Below are positions 61,280 through 64,000 of a DNA stretch of 64,000 nt, piece by piece. The position numbers and the translations under genes are program-made. The DNA is from Pontimicrobium aquaticum (GTDB lineage: Bacteria > Bacteroidota > Bacteroidia > Flavobacteriales > Flavobacteriaceae), in contig NZ_SUPL01000001.1 of NCBI RefSeq assembly GCF_005047595.1, forward strand, positions 62,001 through 126,000, written 5' to 3'. Positions within the stretch are counted from its first letter, which is position 1. Each line of letters opens with the position of its first letter. The notes beneath the pieces are model-generated. The model was not told the DNA's origin, made no database searches, and saw nothing but the letters and a program-made list of their open reading frames with translations.

Positions 61280-63589
61280 TTATAAGACTTCTGTTTTTTT
61301 AATAAATATAGCGTTTGAATAAAACCCTGGGCTAGGAAATTGATTTTTAGGCCTTTCAGTATATCCCCATTTTTTGAAATCCATTTTGTAAGAAATAAAT
61401 AACATTGGTAATTCTAATAACGTATTTTTTTGAAGTTCAAACCTTAACTTTAAATGAGAGCCAGGATTATAAAAAATCATATTGATTTGACTTCCATCTT
61501 TATTTCGCTCTTTAAAGTGATTATCTGTATATAATTTATCATTCACATAAATCTCTTGTACTCCATCCTTTTTGATTGGTAGGTTTAAAACAGAAGCTTC
61601 ATTAGTAGGTGGTTCAATCATAATTTCAAGAATTCTTTTATCTCCTCTAATTGAATCTAATAATATTTTTATTTCTGGATTTACTAGCCCAGGTAGTACT
61701 TCTGCATAACTTTTAAGAACCGGTGTTTTTGAAGTAGGAATAATTTCAGTTGGCGGAGTAAATTCTGTGTTCTTTAAAAATTGTGATGCCCACTTATCAG
61801 CCTTGCGCTCACCATAAACCCAACCAGATTTCTTAACATCTAAGTTCCAGAAAAAAGATAAATCAGTTGGTTTAGGTCGTTCATTAGAAAATTCTGATGT
61901 CATACTACCAAAAGAAAGAAACAATAAGAAAATTACAAGCAACCCTGCATTAAAGTATTTAGGAGCGTAATTAATTGCTTTCATTATATAAGGATACAAC
62001 ATCCCTAGAAGAAGTGTAAGGAAAAGCATTATAGGTCCAATCATACTAAGAGAAAGCCCTTGAAAAATTATTATAATAATAGGTAGCCAAATAATTATTG
62101 CTGGTAAACCTAATAAAAATCCATATTTTTCATAAATTATTTTATTACCTACTTTAAGTAATGACCACAATTTTCCTAATAAGATTATAATTAAAGGAAC
62201 ATAAAATAGATAAGCTGCAGTAGGTGCTAACATTGTAACAACCAACATTAAAATAACCAAAACTATAATAGGGCCTAAGAACTTTGCTTCATCATTAATC
62301 TTTGAGCCAATTCTTTGGAAATAAACACAAAAAAGTAATATCGCTAAAGTGAATATTCCCCAAAAGTAGGTGTAAGCATTATACATACCTGAAGTGCCTA
62401 ATAACTTATAATTTGGATGAATAAGCTCTATCAAAAACCATAACCCATATGAAATACTTGGAATTAGAACTAAAACACCTAGATACAGCATTACAGACTT
62501 TAATACACTAACAATTTTAAATTCATTTTTTCGTTTACCAAAAATTAGGACAGCTACAAATAGTAAAAACGTCAGAATTACAAATGGCCAAATTAATGAT
62601 TTTGGATGCATTACCATAAAATCCCCCAGTGTATTAAAATACACAGAGTTACCACCTCCAGATAGAGTGCTGAAATCTAAATTACCAAAATGATTAGCTA
62701 CTCCAAAAATATGGTTTCCATAACTTTGTAGGCTGGCAAGTGATAAATTCTCTGGGTTGTCTTTACTAGTATGATAATTATCAACCCCGTCTACAATTGC
62801 ACCAGTTGCACCTCGAATTCCTTTAGCTTTAAAAATTGTAAAATCTGTCCCTTGGGGAACCATTTTATATATTTCATAAAAAATAGATGATGCTAACATG
62901 CTTGGAACTGCTTTATGTAGTTCACTAATAACTTTACCATTATTAGCACTAGTTTCAAACATAAGTACTGGGCCTGAGTTTCCTCTAGCATCCATATTTA
63001 ATAAAAACCCAATGTCATTTTTATTTTTTAATTGCTCTACATATGAAATTGCGCCAAATAGCCCTGCTTCTTCACCATCTGTAAACAAAAAAATTATGTC
63101 GTTTTTATAACCTTCCTTTTTTGCAACTAATGTTCTTGCTGTCTCTAACATAGATGCCACAGCCGACCCACTATCTCCAGCACCAGGTGTGTGATAATCT
63201 GAATCGTAATGTGACGAAATAACTAAAGATTTCGAACTAGTTCCTTTACCTGGGAGAACTGCAGTAATATTCTGCACATTCGCAATCATTTTTTGAGACC
63301 TATTGAATCTTGCTTCTCTGAATGCGGTTTCATTAGAAACAGTTACTTCTAATCCTAAATTCTTAAGTTCACTTACTATATATTCTTGCACTAAACGGTG
63401 CTCATTCATACCCAAATAATGTGGGGCTTTAGCAATGCTCTTTACGTGATTCATAGCTCGTTCAGCAGAATAACCAGATTCTAAAGCTGGCTTTGAAATT
63501 TTATCACTAGGAGTAAGTGAAAAAGTACTTAACCAAGCAACAAGTATAAACGAACCTATTACTACAACTATTGGTTTAATTTTATCCAT
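61280..63589 (-). CDS. M28-family metallopeptidase with membrane C-terminus
   Basis: 769 residues. An N-terminal anchor (IVVVIGSFILVAWLSTF) is followed by the M28 zinc aminopeptidase domain, about 40-310: SLVISSHYDSDYHTPGAGDS (His, Asp), FLFTDGEEAGLFGAISYVEQ (Glu-Glu), LLNMDARGNSG (Asp), VDGVDNYHTSKD (His). Eight or nine membrane helices occupy about 330-565, then a periplasmic beta domain. This is the Bacteroidota vacuolar-type M28/FXNA-like layout, with the catalytic domain facing the periplasm. 25 bp downstream of the gene at 63615, so probably co-transcribed. Confidence 0.93.
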   Translation of the reverse strand: MDKIKPIVVVIGSFILVAWLSTFSLTPSDKISKPALESGYSAERAMNHVKSIAKAPHYLGMNEHRLVQEYIVSELKNLGLEVTVSNETAFREARFNRSQKMIANVQNITAVLPGKGTSSKSLVISSHYDSDYHTPGAGDSGSAVASMLETARTLVAKKEGYKNDIIFLFTDGEEAGLFGAISYVEQLKNKNDIGFLLNMDARGNSGPVLMFETSANNGKVISELHKAVPSMLASSIFYEIYKMVPQGTDFTIFKAKGIRGATGAIVDGVDNYHTSKDNPENLSLASLQSYGNHIFGVANHFGNLDFSTLSGGGNSVYFNTLGDFMVMHPKSLIWPFVILTFLLFVAVLIFGKRKNEFKIVSVLKSVMLYLGVLVLIPSISYGLWFLIELIHPNYKLLGTSGMYNAYTYFWGIFTLAILLFCVYFQRIGSKINDEAKFLGPIIVLVILMLVVTMLAPTAAYLFYVPLIIILLGKLWSLLKVGNKIIYEKYGFLLGLPAIIIWLPIIIIIFQGLSLSMIGPIMLFLTLLLGMLYPYIMKAINYAPKYFNAGLLVIFLLFLSFGSMTSEFSNERPKPTDLSFFWNLDVKKSGWVYGERKADKWASQFLKNTEFTPPTEIIPTSKTPVLKSYAEVLPGLVNPEIKILLDSIRGDKRILEIMIEPPTNEASVLNLPIKKDGVQEIYVNDKLYTDNHFKERNKDGSQINMIFYNPGSHLKLRFELQKNTLLELPMLFISYKMDFKKWGYTERPKNQFPSPGFYSNAIFIKKTEVL

Positions 63590-63614
63590 AGTCTTTAAAT
63601 TATTTGTCAGGTTG

Positions 63615-63971
63615 TTATTTGCTCATTGCTAGTTTAGCCGAATGCTTAAAGACATCTTCAATTTTTTTTGCAAAATTATTGTCTACACCTTTATAAAATG
63701 TAACTTTCATATCTCTTTTTCTACTGTTTTTAGCTTTAACACTTATTAATAGACTCTTCTTAATTGTAATTAACAAAGAGCCTTCCGATTCTGAGTATGC
63801 GAATAGAACATTCTTCCCTACCTTCATTTTTGACAAATCAAAGTCATAAATAACTTTTCTTTCGTCCCCTGATTTTTTTAAGTTTTGTGAAATCTTAATT
63901 ATAGAGCCTGTATAAGACACATTGTAACTAACATCATAACCATATACATTTCCTTTAATTTTAGTTTCCAT
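63615..63971 (-). CDS. Small soluble protein of unknown function
   Basis: 118 residues, no signal peptide: VYGYDVSYNVSYTGSIIKIS, KVIYDFDLSKMKVGKNVLFA, LLITIKKSLLISVKAKNSRK, FYKGVDNNFAKKIEDVFKHS. An all-beta core followed by a C-terminal helix, similar in shape to PH-like folds; no family is recognised. ATG 63971 is the only good start. 25 bp upstream of the M28 gene. The last 29 bases of the window hold nothing identifiable. Confidence 0.7.
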   Translation of the reverse strand: METKIKGNVYGYDVSYNVSYTGSIIKISQNLKKSGDERKVIYDFDLSKMKVGKNVLFAYSESEGSLLITIKKSLLISVKAKNSRKRDMKVTFYKGVDNNFAKKIEDVFKHSAKLAMSK

Positions 63972-64000
63972 TTGAGTTTTAATCCATTCAAGAGATTCCG

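Noticed and set aside
1-64000. CRISPR arrays, rRNA genes, insertion-sequence transposases, integrases, prophage genes
   Set aside because: None of the expected repeats, conserved rRNA text or DDE/tyrosine recombinase proteins was seen on either strand.

Overview
The window looks like chromosomal DNA of a marine-type Bacteroidota, most likely family Flavobacteriaceae. The reasons are low GC throughout, promoters of the Bacteroidota form TTG-N17-19-TAnnTTTG (before arsR, serS, prs and the tRNA), almost no Shine-Dalgarno sequences, two proteins with type IX secretion (T9SS) C-terminal sorting domains, CarboxypepD_reg-like proteins, LytS/LytTR regulators and flavobacterial intergenic repeats. The genus cannot be fixed from the sequence alone.

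Bases 1 to about 23,560 are mostly core genome. They hold fbp (running off the left edge), an SSAT-like acetyltransferase overlapping an aspartate kinase, a two-domain OlsF-type acyltransferase for aminolipids, and a small arsenic-type operon (arsR, DUF6428, ArsN-like GNAT). A run of small soluble enzymes follows, then the cluster mgtE, ksgA, DUF4286, TPR protein and serS, then a secreted M43 protease with ribF and an HTTM protein, and then pth, rplY, prs and tRNA-Leu(CAA). Four REP/MITE-like intergenic repeats lie here, one of them a 154-bp element with perfect 11-bp terminal inverted repeats.

From the tRNA-Leu gene to the right edge the character changes. Nearly every gene encodes an exported, lipidated or membrane protein, or a regulator of such genes. 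There are five paralogous TolB-like (PD40) propeller proteins, a LytS/LytT-type histidine kinase and response regulator, a membrane LytTR protein, two membrane AraC regulators, two CPBP proteases and an XRE regulator. There are also serine hydrolases, two HExxH proteins, two GERH (EreA/ChaN-like) proteins, a YceI protein, a T9SS propeller and an M28 peptidase.

The stretch from about 44.8 to 55.4 kb is full of broken genes: a nonsense-interrupted CarboxypepD_reg protein, a frameshifted exported protein, an SSS symporter tail, two TlpA remnants, half a VOC protein, a 5'-truncated amidotransferase duplicate and a LytTR tail. This suggests repeated insertion, duplication and decay behind the tRNA gene, although no integrase or attachment repeat is visible.

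The most interesting signals are regulatory. (1) A 22-bp motif, AACCATTnGTCACAAAATTAAC, lies at the same distance before a TolB-like gene at 34.3 kb and an esterase gene at 37.1 kb, on either side of the LytS/LytT pair; the second copy is half of a 16-bp perfect inverted repeat. (2) Three 9-bp direct repeats spaced 20-21 bp lie between a membrane LytTR gene and a GERH-protein gene, matching LytTR operator architecture. (3) A TGATGTGA motif precedes several exported-protein genes, including both HExxH proteins. (4) ATTACA boxes at exact 20-bp spacing lie before the XRE/CPBP operon. A 69-bp near-identical direct repeat flanks one small exported-protein gene like a cassette.
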